Part shown: positions 24,961 through 46,414 of the stretch, piece by piece
Layout: each line of letters opens with the position of its first letter
Numbering within the stretch: the first letter of the stretch is position 1
Origin: Antilocapra americana
Lineage: Eukaryota > Chordata > Mammalia > Artiodactyla > Antilocapridae
Length of the DNA stretch: 64,000 nucleotides
Assembly (NCBI GenBank): GCA_007570785.1
Contig: ML661900.1
Span: 2,329,126-2,393,125 of the forward strand
Direction: 5' to 3'
Position numbers and translations under genes: made by a program
The notes under the pieces: model-generated
Told to the model about the DNA's origin: nothing
Databases searched by the model: none
Seen by the model: only the letters and a program-made list of their open reading frames with translations

Positions 24961-25614
24961 GATGAGGGGGCCTGTGGTCATTCTCCCTACAGCTCCCCAG
25001 ACCAGCAGAGGCTCTGTTTTGTTTTTTGAGCCTTCCTGCTCAAAGGCCTCTTGATTCTTCCAGCTATTACAACTGACCTGACCCTTGCCTTTAGGATTCT
25101 GTCTCATCCTGCAAGCTTGGCTGCCCGCTCTGGTTCGTGCAAGCCTGGCCACTTTGCCTCTCCCCTGGCCCTGCTGGAGAAGCTGTCCTGACACAAAGGG
25201 CACCCATGCCTTCTGTGCCTGAGGCAGAGGGGACCAGCAGAGAAGGTTCCACTGTTTGGGGCTGGGGGACACAGTGCAACTTTGGTGGGGCTTTGTTCAA
25301 CCCAGAGCACATCTGGAGGAAGTTGGCCTGGATGGGGAGGAGATTGGAGTTCATGGGGCAAGGCTGGGGTACTGCAGCTGTGAATGGGCTGAGTACCAGA
25401 GGGTGGGAGAAGGAACAGCGAGAGGCAGACCATCTTCAGAGTGGAGCTGAACTGACCGCTGGGAGACACCACCACCATCACCCAGGGAGAGCGCTGTCTG
25501 TGTACTTTCACACACCTCAGCGCCACGCCACCTGCCCTGATAGAGAGTCAGTGGAGAAATGGATGGGGCTGCTGGAAGCAGTGGCAGTGGGGGAGGCGGG
25601 CTCCTAAATAAAGG

Positions 25615-25800
25615 AGGGGCTATGTGACATTGTGGATCTCCCAGCCACCCTGTGCCTCAGTTTCCTCATCTGTAGAACGGGAGATAATGACCACTTTTAC
25701 CTCCTAGAGCTGTTGTGAGGCTTGAACGAGATAAATGCAAAAGTGTTTGGAACAGTCCCTGACATGTGGTAAGGCCTCAGAATGGTAGCTGATTCATTCA
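25615..25800 (+). mobile_element. MIR
   Basis: TGCCTCAGTTTCCTCATCTG and AGCTGTTGTGAGGCTTGAAC match MIR closely. Confidence 0.85.
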
Positions 25801-26550
25801 ACAAATATCCCCAGCCCCTGCTCTTTGCTTCCGCCTGGTGTTGAGTGATGCTGAAACTCCGAAAGGAGTGTGGGGGAGCTTCACTGAGGGGAGCCCCACT
25901 AGGGGACCCTGTCAGCCTGGATTTGCTATCTCCAGCTTCCAGGAAGCCTCGTTTCCCTACCAAATTGGCAGGCAAATCTACACACCTGTGGTTCTCTTTC
26001 CTAGAGGGAAGGCATCTAGGTTGCCTGCCAAGCTCCCAGTCCCAAGGACGAGGAAGCCAGGACTCAGAGAAGTAGAGGCTTGGATGCCCTGGAGGGTGGG
26101 GTGGAAGGCTTGCAGGGGCTGGGTGCCAGGCAGCGGAGGTCCACATAGGAGTTAGGGAGCCACGCTGCCCAGGAAGCAGGAGAGGGCTGGATCCCCGGGG
26201 AGACAGTGGGGCTATAGCTACAGAGGTCCCATCCTTTCTGGTCACTGTCCTGCTCCTGAGCCTGGCACTGTGCCCAGGACACTGTAACCCCTTCTGCTTT
26301 CCCCACTCCTTTTCCAAGGACCCTCTTGCCATCCCCTTCCCGGGACCCCCTATCTCTCAGCCAAACTTGAGCTCAGATTCGTCCTCCCTGCTCACACAAG
26401 CCCTGGGACTGCAGCCCTCACTGTGAGGCCCAGTCTGGGAGGTAAGAGCATTTTAACTGAAATCTTGAAGAGATGCTGTTCTAATGGTAGAAGTATAGAC
26501 AGCATCTTGGTTGGGCAAAGGGGTCTCCAAAGGAGTTTAAAAGGTGCTTG

Positions 26551-26705
26551 TTCAGGGGGTCCAGGGGGTAAGACTCCGCACTCCCAATGCCCAGGGCCCA
26601 GGTTTATTCTTGGTTGGGGAACTGGGTCCTACCTGCTTCAGTGAAGATTGCATGAGCCACAACTAAGACCCAGCACAGCCAAAATAAATAAATAATTTTT
26701 TTAAA
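26551..26705 (+). mobile_element. CHR-type SINE, diverged
   Basis: A weakened head, GGTAAGACTCCGCACTCCCA, CAGGTTTATTCTTGGTTGGG and GAGCCACAACTAAGACCCAG are followed by an AAATAAATAAAT tail. Confidence 0.75.
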
Positions 26706-26749
26706 AAATGGTTCTTGTGCTAGCAAAGCAATAAGGGGACATGACCTTG

Positions 26750-26968
26750 GAGCAGGGGCCCCCAGCATCCCCAGGTGGTGGCCTGTTAAGGAACCAGAGC
26801 TGCACAGCAGGAGGTGAGTGGCTGGCAAGCCAGTGCAGCTTCCTCTGCCTCACCCATCGCTCCCATCACCACCGGAACCATCCCCCTCAACTCCGACCGT
26901 GGAAAAACTGTCTTCCACAAAACTGTGCCCTGGTGCCAGAAAGGTTGGGGACCGCTACCTTGGAGGAA
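26750..26968 (-). mobile_element. hAT-like non-autonomous DNA element (copy 2, inverted)
   Basis: The end CCCTGGTGCCAGAAAGGTTG with GGGGACCGCTACC is the reverse of the terminus at 14385. The other end, GGGGCCCCCAGCATCCCC, is a decayed partner. Confidence 0.6.
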
Positions 26969-27244
26969 GGCCACTGTCTTGGAAGGAAGGTCCCAGAAGG
27001 CAATCAAGATGTGATACTGGGCAGTGAGGAGACCTGGAAGGAGCTGATTTGGAGAGAAGAGGAAAGCGTTTTCAGATTGGTTTTGTATTTTGGAGCTTAA
27101 ATATGTTGACAAAATATTCATCAATTTTGATTTAGTGCATTTTTTAGGTACTTATAGAGTTTGAGTAGCAAGGAAAGGAGCCCCGGGTAGGGGAGGGGTC
27201 AAGAGCAAAGGCATAGAAGGTGGATGCGGCATATCTGAGGAAGT

Positions 27245-27450
27245 GGGGTAGGACCCCCAGCTTTTGGTCTTGGCCCTGCCACTGACTTACTCTTTGTTCC
27301 GAGCAGCCCATTTTCAGCCCTGAGTCTCTGTTTCCATCTTTATAGTGGGGACAAGTAAAGATAAGTAATGCTGTCTCGTCTACCTGTTATAAAAGGGAAA
27401 GGCAATCACATATATGCATTTGAAATGTTTGGCACATGATAGGGGCTCAA
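27245..27450 (+). mobile_element. MIR
   Basis: TGAGTCTCTGTTTCCATCTT and TGTTTGGCACATGATAGGGG match MIR. Confidence 0.75.
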
Positions 27451-27906
27451 CATCGTTAACAGAGCTCCTATGGGTCCCCATTTTCCAGCAGTGAGGGGCA
27501 GCCCCCGATTTCCAAACTGTCAGGTGTGCCAGGACCCATGGCAGTCCCCTGGCCTCCAAGAAACTGTAGAACAAGCTTTCCAACATATGATCCTTGGCCC
27601 CTGACCTTTCCAACAGGTCCCTGTATACCTGTCTCTTCTTTAGTTCTCATGAGCAAATGGCATGTAATTCTGTAGTTTTTCATCTTTGCACAGGACTCAG
27701 AACTGCTCACCAGTGAGGTCAGAAAATCTATAGAGAAATAAATTTATGTCTTGTTCTTGCTGCCAAAACTGAGAGGTACAGCTAATGGGGGAGACCTCTG
27801 ATCTGAGGGGTGGGTTTACTTTCCTCTGGGATTGTCAGGAGCCCACAGGCCCAGAGCAAGGATTCTCTATGGAGTGGGGCTAACAGTGTTTTTAAGATCT
27901 TGGTAG

Positions 27907-28118
27907 GGCTTCCCAGGTGGTGCAGTGGTAAAGAACCCACCTGCCAGTGTAGGAGACAAAAGAGATGCGGGTTTGATCCCTGGGTCAGGAAGATCCCCTG
28001 GAGTAAGAAATGACAACTCACTCCAGTATTCTTGTCTGGAGTCCACGGACAGAAGAACCTGGCAGCTACAGTCCATGGGGCAACAAAGAGTTAGACATGA
28101 CTGAATGCATACACACAG
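27907..28118 (+). mobile_element. Bov-tA SINE
   Basis: The head GGCTTCCCAGGTGGTGCAGT, core ACTCACTCCAGTATTCTTGT and end GACATGACTGAATGCATACA are present. A 130-bp AT-rich stretch lies about 80 bp downstream. Confidence 0.93.
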
Positions 28119-28199
28119 GTCCAGGGCACTTTGGAGTCCACATCTCACTATGTAGCACATAAGTAAATGTATACAAATGTATATGTATAAATATAATGG

Positions 28200-28335
28200 C
28201 ACAGTCACATTTTAAATTATATACAATATAATTTTAATATGTTATATTATATATAATTATAATATTAATATGACATAATATTCTATATATCTTATGTACA
28301 ACATATATAATTATTTTTACTTTGAACTTCTTTGG
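28200..28335. repeat. AT-rich low-complexity stretch
   Basis: The stretch is almost entirely A and T with many TATA and ATTATA steps and no fixed period. Confidence 0.85.
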
Positions 28336-28714
28336 AAATGATTACTTTTAAAATTTTGCTTTGGAATGATTTGGCTTTGAGAATTCATTTAATTAACAAT
28401 CTGTTGGCAGTTTTCCTGCACACTTGGGGATTCTTGTGAGATTAAGACAATCTGACCTCCAAACCATTTTCAGATGTGCTGAAACTTTTATGAATACTGA
28501 ATGAAGTTGACACAATGACACATTGCATAGACATTTGCTTATAATTTGTTGTGATCTTGCAGTTTTCTTCTTTTGGATTTGGGAGTGGATACTGATAGGG
28601 TATTTTGTTGTTATTGTTTTTCAGGCCTCAGACATTTTAACCAGCCCTTGTAAAGTTCTCACTACCTGGCCATTGTCCTGTAAATATTACTAAATAGAAC
28701 TGCCTGTTTGGTGG

Positions 28715-29815
28715 GATGATTGTACCACCCTTTGACTATGCCAAAGCCTTTGACTGTATGGATCACAATAAATTGTGGAAAATTCTGAAAGAGATGGGAA
28801 TACCAGACCATCTGACCTGTCTCTCAAGAAACCTGTGTGCAGGTCAGGAAGCAACAGTTAGAAGTGGACATGGAACAACAGACTGGTTCCAAATAGGAAA
28901 AGGAGTATGTCAAGGCTGTATATTGTCACCCTGCTTATTTAACTTATATGCAGAGTACATCATGAGAAATGCTGGGCTGGAAGAAGCACAAGCTGGAATC
29001 AAGATTACCAGGAGAAATATCAATAACCTCAGATATGCAGACGACACCACCCTTATGGCAGAAAGTGAAGAGAAACTAAAAAGCCTCTTGATGAAAGTGA
29101 AAGAGGAGAGTGAAAAAGTTGGCTTAAAGCTCAACATTCAGAAAACTAAGATCATGGCATCTGGTCCCATCACTTCATGGCACATAGATGGGGAAACAGT
29201 GGAAATAGAGGCAGACTTTAGTTTTTGGGGCTCCAAAATCACTGCAGATGGTGATTGCAGCCATGAAATTAAAAGATGCTTACTCTTTGGAAGGAAAGTT
29301 ATGACCAACCTAGATAGCATATTGAAAAGCAGAGACATTACTTTGCCAACAAAGGTCCGTCTAGTCAAGGCTATGGTTTTACCAGGAGTCATGTATGGAT
29401 GTGAGAGTTGGACGGTGGAGAAAGCTGAGTGCTGAAGAATTGATGCTTTTGAACTGTGGTGTTGGAGAAGACTCTTAAGAGTCCCTTGGTTGCAAGGAGA
29501 TCCACCAGTCCATCCTAAAGGAGATCAGTCCTGGGTGTTCATTGGAAGGACTGATGTTGAAGCTGAAACTCCAATACTTTGGCCACCTCATGCGAAGAGC
29601 TGACTCATTGGAAAAGACCCTAATGCTGGGAAGGATTTGGGGCAGGAGGAGAAGGGGACGACAGAGGATGAGATGGCTGGATGGCATCACTGACTCAATG
29701 GCCATGGGTTTGGGTGGACTCTGGGAGTTGGTGATGGACAGGGAGGCCTGGTGTGCTGCGATTCATGGGGTCGCAAAGAGTCGGACACAACTGAGCAACT
29801 GAACTGAACTGAACC
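28715..29815 (+). mobile_element. BovB LINE (RTE clade) 3' fragment, 1.1 kb
   Basis: The copy is 5'-truncated and begins at the codons for FDYAKAFDCMDH. A frame of 239 codons is open to 29435, including the RT signature YADDTTLM, and stops at a TGA in the AEC region. The 3' end is GAACTGAACTGAACC. It is intergenic. Confidence 0.95.
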
Positions 29816-30009
29816 TACCCAAGAGCCATGCTCTATAGATGAGAAGACGAGCTTTCTCAGTGATGTCAAAGTGGCAAAAAATGTCAAAGTAAAATTGGTA
29901 ACTTCTCTGGAGCAGCATCAGCCCCCTCCCAGTTTTTCTTGCTAGCTTGGGGCCCCCAAATGACTGAGCTTGGATATATTATCTGTTTGTCTATTCATTC
30001 ATTCAGTAT

Positions 30010-30520
30010 TTCTTGAGTGTAAATGACTACAACTCCTAAAGAAGACAATTTGGCAACATCTATCAAAATGACAAAAGCAAATACCCTTTTGATTGAGCAG
30101 TCTGTCTTCTGAGAATCTGTTCCATGGATGTACTCACGCTTGTGCTTGATCAAATCTGTATAAGGTTATCCACTGCTGCATTGTGGGAAATAGGAAAACA
30201 CTGGAAACAACCCAAATGATCATCACTAGGGGACTGGTTACAAAAATGACGATGCAGCCATGTAGCTGTAACAAAAAGAATGGCATCCCTCTATGTATTC
30301 TTATGAAAGGAACTCTAAGATCTATTACTAAAGAGCTTTAAAAAACAAAGTGCAGGGCACTGCATAGGATTCTACCCTTATATAACAAAGGGGGGAAAAT
30401 AAGAATATACATATTTACTTGAATGTGCATAACGAAACCCAAAAAGAACATTCAAGAAATGAATAAGAGTGGTTCTTTGTGGGATTGAGATGGCACTGGG
30501 TAGATGGAGGTTTAATGCCT
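30010..30520 (+). mobile_element. Ancient L1M 3' fragment
   Basis: The text resembles the 3' end of old mammalian L1 ORF2 (TTGTGGGAAATAGGAAAACA, CTGGAAACAACCCAAATGAT, AGGGGACTGGTTACAAAAAT). No frame is left. Confidence 0.75.
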
Positions 30521-30571
30521 AGAAGAAGAAGACTTTTAGGGATACCTTTTTTATACTTTTCATTATTTATT

Positions 30572-30850
30572 CACTTATTTTTATTTTTGGCTGCACTGGG
30601 TCTTTGTTGCTGCATGTAGGCTTTCTCTAGTTGCAGAGAGTGGGGGCTACTCTCTAATTGTGGTGTGTGGGCTTCTCATTGTGGTGGCTTCTTTTGTTGC
30701 AGAGCACAGTCTCTAAAGCGTGTGGGCTCAGTAATTGTGATACATGGGCTTAGTTGCCCCTCAGCATGTGGAATCTTCCTGGACCAGTGATGGAACCTGT
30801 GTTCCCTGCCTTGGCAGGCAGACTCCCAACCACTGGACCACCAGGGGAGT
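30572..30850 (-). mobile_element. CHR-1-type SINE, near full length
   Basis: On the minus strand the CCTGGTGGTCCAGTGGTTGG head is followed by the long CHR-1 body and a T-rich (A tail) end at 30572. The plus-strand TTTGGCTGCACTGGGTCTTT is the typical reverse 3' part. Confidence 0.87.
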
Positions 30851-31579
30851 ACTACACCTTTTATTTTTAAAAACCATGTGGATATATTATGCATTTGGAT
30901 GATAATTTAAAATATACCTATTGAGCATCTAACTATGCCAAACATGGTTCTAGGCACAGAATATAATGGAGAATAAGGCAGACAGTCTGAGAAAAAAAGA
31001 AATAGGATCGTTCATTCTGTACTCCCTACTACTGTGGAACAAATCCTAATGGAATAACCAACTAAGGGGCACAAAAATGCAGTGTTCATAAACTAAAACA
31101 AACGTATGACTAAAACTTACTGAAAAGCCCACTTTGGCATTCTCCATGGAGGCTGGCTGCCAGCAGCACTTGGGCACATACTAGGTTCCCACACCACAGA
31201 GTCGCCGAAGCAGGAGTAGAAGCAGTAGCGCTGGGATGCTGGCCATCCTCAGTGAGCCTCGGTCAGAATGACTGGAAAGATACTGCCTCTGAGCATCTTT
31301 CTGGAGAAGTCTGAGAGCTTTCTGCCTGAGAAGGCACAGCGGACTGAGCACCCTCAGGAGAGAGTAATTTACTGGGTAATCAGTTACCATCTATTTGTCC
31401 TACAACAGAAGCACAGCCTTGATGGAGAACCCAGGATAAGGAAGTTTTGATGAGACAGACAGAGACTCAGAATTCTGGGGACTTCCCAGCAGGGAGATGA
31501 CTTGGAGCTGGGGCTGATGATTACTGCATGTGCACTGTGCCTCCCGGCCTCTCCTCTGTGTCAGATCAGCTCACTGGAT

Positions 31580-31745
31580 CCCCAAACCCTACTAGGTGCA
31601 TACTTTTTATCCCTTTCATTTTTACTGATGAGAAACTGAGACACATGGAGATTAAGTACCTCCCTCAAAGTCACCAAGCCAGCAAATGGGGGAACCAGGA
31701 TTGTACGTTGCTTAGTCCGACTGCAAGAGCCCGAATCTTCTCAGT
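31580..31745 (-). mobile_element. MIR
   Basis: TACTGATGAGAAACTGAGAC and AGCAAATGGGGGAACCAGG are reverse MIR text. Confidence 0.75.
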
Positions 31746-32239
31746 TCCTCTTCCTACACCTCTGGACACCCAGGGATGGAGAAGCAGGCTGCGTGCTCTG
31801 GAGTCTTCTCTCTGTCCCAGGGCCCAGCCCCCAGCAGGTGAGCACAGCCATGAACTGAACAGTGGGTTATGGAGTGCCTTCAGAGAAAACTGACCCCTCA
31901 ATCTTTCACAGAGCTCACTTGATGCCCCCAAACCTGGCCTCACCCCCTCCTCACCCCCATTTCCTCTGAGTGTAAAAATAGACTCCCCTTTATTTGCCTG
32001 CCTTTGGAATCTTCATATCTTGCCCGCAGCCATCCTGGGCTCCCTCTTCCTGTACACAAAACCTTTGTCTTCTTATGCAAATGGCCAAGTTCTGCTCATA
32101 AAAGTACCCCACCTAAGAGGGAGCTGGAGAGATAACACCTCATGGAAAATTACAGAAACACATTTCTTTGTATTTGAATACTTCCAGGACTTTGTGTTGG
32201 CAGCAAACCAGCTCTGGGTTTAACCCCAGCTTCCTTGGC

Positions 32240-32650
32240 CTTTTTTGGGCCATGGACCTCTCTGGCATCTGATGAAGCTCATGAACTTTTTCTCAGAATA
32301 ATATTTTTAAATCCACGAAATAAAATACATAGGATCACAATGGAAATCAATCATATTGAAATAAAGTTATTCAAAACTCTGTGATGTAGTAATACAATGT
32401 GCTTCTTTATTAGCATGTTAAAGAACGAGATCCGGCATTGGGCTTGATTATTTTGAGGTAATGGTGAACAAAATCAATGTCTGAAGATGTCTGCCACAGC
32501 TGTAATGTGATGTGAAAATATCTGTAATTTCCATTGGTGACAAAGTCACAAGTTCTATGAACACTAACAAGGTTTGTTCTCTGCGCTCGTCATGGAAGGA
32601 AATGCTGAATTTCAGTTACAGATTAGGGAAGATAAAGACGTAATCCACCC
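32240..32650 (+). mobile_element. Ancient DNA-transposon relic, family uncertain
   Basis: The sequence beginning GGGCCATGGACCTCTCTGGC and containing AATATCTGTAATTTCCATTG and GGTGACAAAGTCACAAG resembles a known old mammalian interspersed repeat whose name I cannot give with confidence. Confidence 0.45.
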
Positions 32651-33129
32651 CTGTTCCTCCCCCACCTCAATTTAGGAAATTCCAGTCCTTGCCAATTTGG
32701 GCCTGTGATTTCCATTGTGACCCCAGTGTATCCCTGGCTTACAGCTGTGACGGGAAGACAGTTTCACAAGTACATGAATCCCTCCTGGGTCCCCTGGCTG
32801 GAGTTGACTCCTCTCTGTCAAGGCTGGAAATTCTTTGTGTAAGTGGCGTCCCGGTAGCTGAGCCTGGGGATCCTTGCTGTGTTCCTGTGGACCCATCCCA
32901 CGTGAAGAGCATGACCTGCAACAGTTCACTCCGTCTGCAGGTGAGGCAAATAGGTGTCTTGCAGCCCTGTTCACAGATGTGAGAATTGAGTCTCAGAGAC
33001 AGAGAATAAGCTGTTCAGGTGGAGGTTGCAGGTGTGTGTCATGCCCTAGCCTTTCCTCTAAGTTGTATGTGTTACATACTTGCCATTGACTGCTTTATCT
33101 TGATTTGAGGTGACTGTGATGAAATTGTA

Positions 33130-33410
33130 ATAATAGTAATGATGAAAATAATTACCAGTGGGAGGACCCACTGTATTTTACAGTCATTGCAACATCATCA
33201 GAGCTGATCCTAATAGCTTGTGTTCTAAACTCTGTTCTAAGGACATAATTCATCTTACCTTCCAAACAACAGGTCATGTTCTTGTCCCTGTTTCAAAGAT
33301 GACGACACTGAAGGCCAGAAAAATTAAGTCATTTCCTCAAGGTCCCATAGCTGGTCAGCTGGGATTGGAACCAAGGAAATATGACTGCAGCATCCTCATT
33401 TTTTAGTAAG
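33130..33410 (-). mobile_element. MIR
   Basis: CCCTGTTTCAAAGATGACGA, AGCTGGTCAGCTGGGATTGG and GAACCAAGG are reverse MIR text. Confidence 0.75.
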
Positions 33411-33414
33411 TGAG

Positions 33415-33660
33415 GTGTTTTGTTGAAGTAGAACATATACATAGAAAGATGCATAGGTCATGAGCCCAGAGCTCAATGAATTTTCACAAAGTGAATACAT
33501 TTACCTAACGCACCACCCAGATCAGGAAATAGAACATGATCACCACCCTGCAGCTCCTCATTCCTTCCTTATCATATATTCCCCAAGGCAAACATTATCC
33601 TAACTTCTATTGTTATTGGTCAGTTCTACCAGTTTTTGAGTTTATACATATGTTCCCTCA
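33415..33660. mobile_element. Probable ancient L1 3' untranslated fragment
   Basis: TGAATTTTCACAAAGTGAAT and CACCCAGATCAGGAAATAGA resemble an old L1M tail sequence. A BovB inserted at its right end. Confidence 0.5.
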
Positions 33661-33667
33661 TTCTTAA

Positions 33668-34390
33668 GCAAAGTGAAAGTGAAAGAGGAGAGTGAAAAAC
33701 CTGGCTTAAAACTCAGTCTTCAAAAAATGAAGACCATGGCATCTGGCCCCATCACTTCCATAGCAAATGGGTGGGGAAACAATGGAAACAGTGAGAGGGT
33801 TTATTTTCTTGGGCTCCAAAATCACTGCAGATAGTGACTACAGCCATGAAATTAAAAGACCCTTGCTCCTTGGAAGAAAAGCTATGACAAACCTAGACAG
33901 CATATTAAAAAGCAGAGACATTACTTGGCCAACAAAGGTCCACCTAGACAAAGCTATGACTTTTCCAGTCGTCATGTATGGATGTGAGAAAGTTGGACTA
34001 TAAAGAAAGCTGAGTGCCGAAGAATTGATGCTTTTGAACTGTGGTGTTGGAGAAGACTCTTGAGAGTCCCTTGGACTGCAAGGAGATCCAACCAGTCCAT
34101 CCTAAAGGAGATCAGTCCTGTGTGTTCATTGGAAGGACTGATGCTGAAGCTGAAACTCCAATACTTTGGCCACCTCATGCGAAGAGCTGACTCATTGAAA
34201 AAGACCCTGATGCTGAGAAATATTGAAGGCAGGAAAAGGGGACAACAGAGGATGAAATGGTTGGGTGGCATCACCGGCTCAATGGACATGAGTATGGGCA
34301 AGCTCCAGGAGTTGGTGATGGACAGGGAAGCCTGGTGTGCTACAGTCCATGGCGTCACAAAGAGCTGGACACGACTAAGCAACTGAACTT
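33668..34390 (+). mobile_element. BovB LINE 3' fragment, 0.72 kb
   Basis: The sequence runs from the GTGAAAGAGGAGAGTGAAAA segment to the BovB 3' end. It is flanked by ATTCTTAA at 33660-33667 and 34391-34398, a likely 8-bp target duplication. Several substitutions and a frameshift break the ORF. Confidence 0.93.
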
Positions 34391-34397
34391 ATTCTTA

Positions 34398-34560
34398 ACC
34401 ATTGCGCTATCTCATTTAGTTGTCATAATGGCCCTAGAGTCTAGAAAATAGCTTTTTAAACATCATTCCCATTCTACAGATGATAAAGCTGAGCTATCTG
34501 CAGCCCCTTAGTAACTGCCTTCAGGCCCGGGCCAGTGTAATGATTCTAACCCAGATCCTT
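34398..34560 (-). mobile_element. MIR
   Basis: CATTCTACAGATGATAAAGC and CTCATTTAGTTGTCATAATG are reverse MIR text. Confidence 0.7.
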
Positions 34561-34745
34561 GGGGCTGACTGGCTGCAACATCCCCTGCCTCCCTGTCACC
34601 CAAGCCTGGATTTCTGCTAAGAAACTCAGAAGCACATTAAAAGTTCAGGGATGTTTGCATGAACAAATGTCCTAGGCCCTACCTGGTTCACTGCTTCCTC
34701 TCAAAGGCCTTATGGCAGCCCTGCTAGGGGATCAGAGAGCAGAGG

Positions 34746-35030
34746 CCCACTTCATAGTCTTTGCACTTGCTTTTCTCTCTTCTGGGAGCAGCATCTCTTC
34801 CCCAGCCACCTGCCTGGCCTGCTCTTTTGCTGCTCCAGTGGCACTTGCTGGACAAGGCTTCCCCCAACCCTGACCCCCCTATCCAAATAACACACCCATT
34901 CATCTTCTTCCTCTCTTTCTTGGAGTGCTTATTACACTTGACATCATATTCTACATATGTATTTGTCTATTGTCTGTCTCCTTCCACTAGAATGTATGTG
35001 CCACAAGGCAAAATACATTGAGTAGAAGGA
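34746..35030. mobile_element. L2-like relic upstream of SH2D7
   Basis: TGTCTGTCTCCTTCCACTAG with AATGTATGTGCCACAAGGC resembles the L2 3' region. Confidence 0.6.
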
Positions 35031-35445
35031 GGAATTCATCAGCACGTAACTTCACCTAAATGAAAGTGGCCTCCACGAAGGAAGGATAAGTAGAATTTAA
35101 ATTCACCACTTTGCTAAGAGCGGCAGTGCCTGGCCTTTAGCCAGAGTCTGGTCTTTAGCCCAGACAAAGACCGGAGGTTGGGGGAAGGAGCCAAGCCCAG
35201 TGGTGCGCCTCATCTGCTAGCCAGGAAGTCAGGGATGCCTCCCCACCCGCCCCTCCCCAGGCCTCTCTAGCTGCTAATGTGACCCTCCCCCAGGGTCCCC
35301 AGCCAGCCAAGGTGCCCTGCCTCAGAGCATCAGAGAGGAGAACCAGCCCACACATTGTCAGAGGTGACAATGGGGCTCCTGTGTGCCATGGGCAGTTGGA
35401 GAGGGCATGGACTCAGGCAAATGAGCCAGGCGCACACAGATATAG

Positions 35446-44746
<9,301 letters not shown>

Positions 44747-46275
44747 GGAGGCCTGGCTTCCAGCGGCCTACCAGCAGGTTTCCTGGGCCTGGGGCCACAC
44801 CAGAGGTTATTGGGAAGCTCTCAGCTTGTTTGAAGTTACCCCTTGGACCCTCAAACCCAACCACCCTGCTCTGGAACCAGGCTCCGAGACAGCCTAGGTG
44901 CCCACCAGCAACAGGGTGGGCCAGTCTCCTGCCACTCCAGGACTGAGTCCCACTCCCCACTCCAGGGCCTCCCACCCATCCAGAGGAAGTCAAGGCCTGA
45001 GAGGAGGGGGGACCAGCCAAAGGCAGGGGTGAGCACCCCCCCTTCCAAGATGAGCAGGCTTGGGGGAGGCCTGGATGATTGATGGAGCCAGCCTCCCACC
45101 ACTGAACACTTACTGAGCACGGGACAGGCCCTGTGGCATGGCTGGCATTTTCTTAGCTGAGTGATGTCATATAGTTGCTCCGGAGACCAAAATCAGTCCC
45201 CCGCATTGTGGCCCTATCAGAAAGGGGGCGGTGGCACTAACCCAGGGGTGGGAAGTAGCAGCAAAGTGCCAGCCTCAGAGGGGATGGTTCTGACCCTGGG
45301 GCAGCTGGGCTCCTGGGGGCCATCCCCTCTGCCCCTCTCCATCCCCACCTTCATGCAAGCCCCATAATGCAAGCTGGGCAGACCCTGGTCTGACCCTTTT
45401 GCTGCAGATGAGTGGGCAGAGTGTGTGTGTGTTGGGGGGCAGAGACTCAGAGAGGAGCAGCATTCTGCCTGAGGCTGCAGAGTCAGCCAGTCTGGGCACC
45501 GCTGGGCAGTTTCTGGAGTCAGCCAGTGGGGGCTTGCTGGCCTCCCTATAGGACCAGGTCACCCTCATCTGTGCTCTGCCTCCAGCCAGTGGTGGTCTTT
45601 AGGGGCGGCTCTCAGACCCCTCCCATGAGACCCATGACCCTACCTGGTGGCCCTTAGGCTCAGGCATCAGCTCTACACACAGGGTCCTCAGGCCTCTCGC
45701 AACAGCCATTCCCTCAGGCTCTTCCTGGGTCCCCCTCCCTTGGAGTCCCCCTCCCCCTCCTACCATAGAGTGTCCCTCCCTCCACAGAGTGAGCCATCAC
45801 TCTGCGTACCCCCTGCAGGTAACTAACCCTCCCTGGGTAGAACCCCACAGCCCCGGTTTCCGGGGCAGAGTTGGCTCAGGTCACAGTGGTGGGGAAAACG
45901 TACTCTTGAGTGGCACCTTGGCTATGCAGGGTCTCCCTCTGAGAAATGTGGCGCTAGCAGTCCGTACCTCCCGGGGGACTTCCCAGGACTGATAGTAAAG
46001 CAGCGGCCTGCTTGCGGCTGTAGAGTCGGTCACCTACCCCCGCAACGCAGGCCCAAACCTGGCCGGCCGCCTGGGCTCAGCCTGGGCGCTGCTGGACGGT
46101 TTCTGGAGCCAGCCAGTGGGTGCCTGCTGGCCATCCCTATGGTCACCACGGACCTAGCCCAATGCCTGATACAAACATTCACCGGAATGACTCTCACTAT
46201 GAGGGACGTGGAGACGATTTTCACCCACCATCGGCTCTTCGTGGGGCTGACTAGGATTTGGGGCACAAACACTGA

Positions 46276-46281
46276 AATAAA
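46276..46281 (+). terminator. SH2D7: Possible SH2D7 poly(A) signal (AATAAA)
   Basis: This is the first canonical AATAAA I found downstream of the SH2D7 stop, about 1.5 kb away, with a GT-containing stretch (GTTGGTGCC) just after it. The distance is long, and the hexamer lies in a stretch that may be an old repeat. Treat it as a candidate only. Confidence 0.25.
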
Positions 46282-46408
46282 GTTGGTGCCGAAAGTGGGA
46301 AGGCAGCACTTAACCTCAAGAGGTGAGGTGCTCATGGGAACATTTCAAGGAGAAAAGGGATCAACAAACCTTTCCTAACCTTGGCAGACAGAGAGAACAT
46401 CAAAGTGT

Positions 46409-46414
46409 TTTACT
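46409..46414 (-). terminator. CIB2: Possible CIB2 poly(A) signal (variant AGTAAA)
   Basis: On the minus strand AGTAAA lies about 610 nt after the CIB2 stop. I found no canonical AATAAA or ATTAAA nearer. AGTAAA is a known weaker variant and would give a 3'UTR of ordinary length. The call is a guess from the hexamer alone. Confidence 0.25.

Noticed and set aside
31181..31390. Minus-strand 69-codon frame with a run of seven leucines, possible processed gene
   Set aside because: It is too short and has no recognised relative, poly(A) tail or flanking duplication.
46139..46378. 79-codon plus-strand frame and its minus-strand partner as a small gene
   Set aside because: I see no recognisable family. 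The region looks like an old repeat or 3'UTR sequence.
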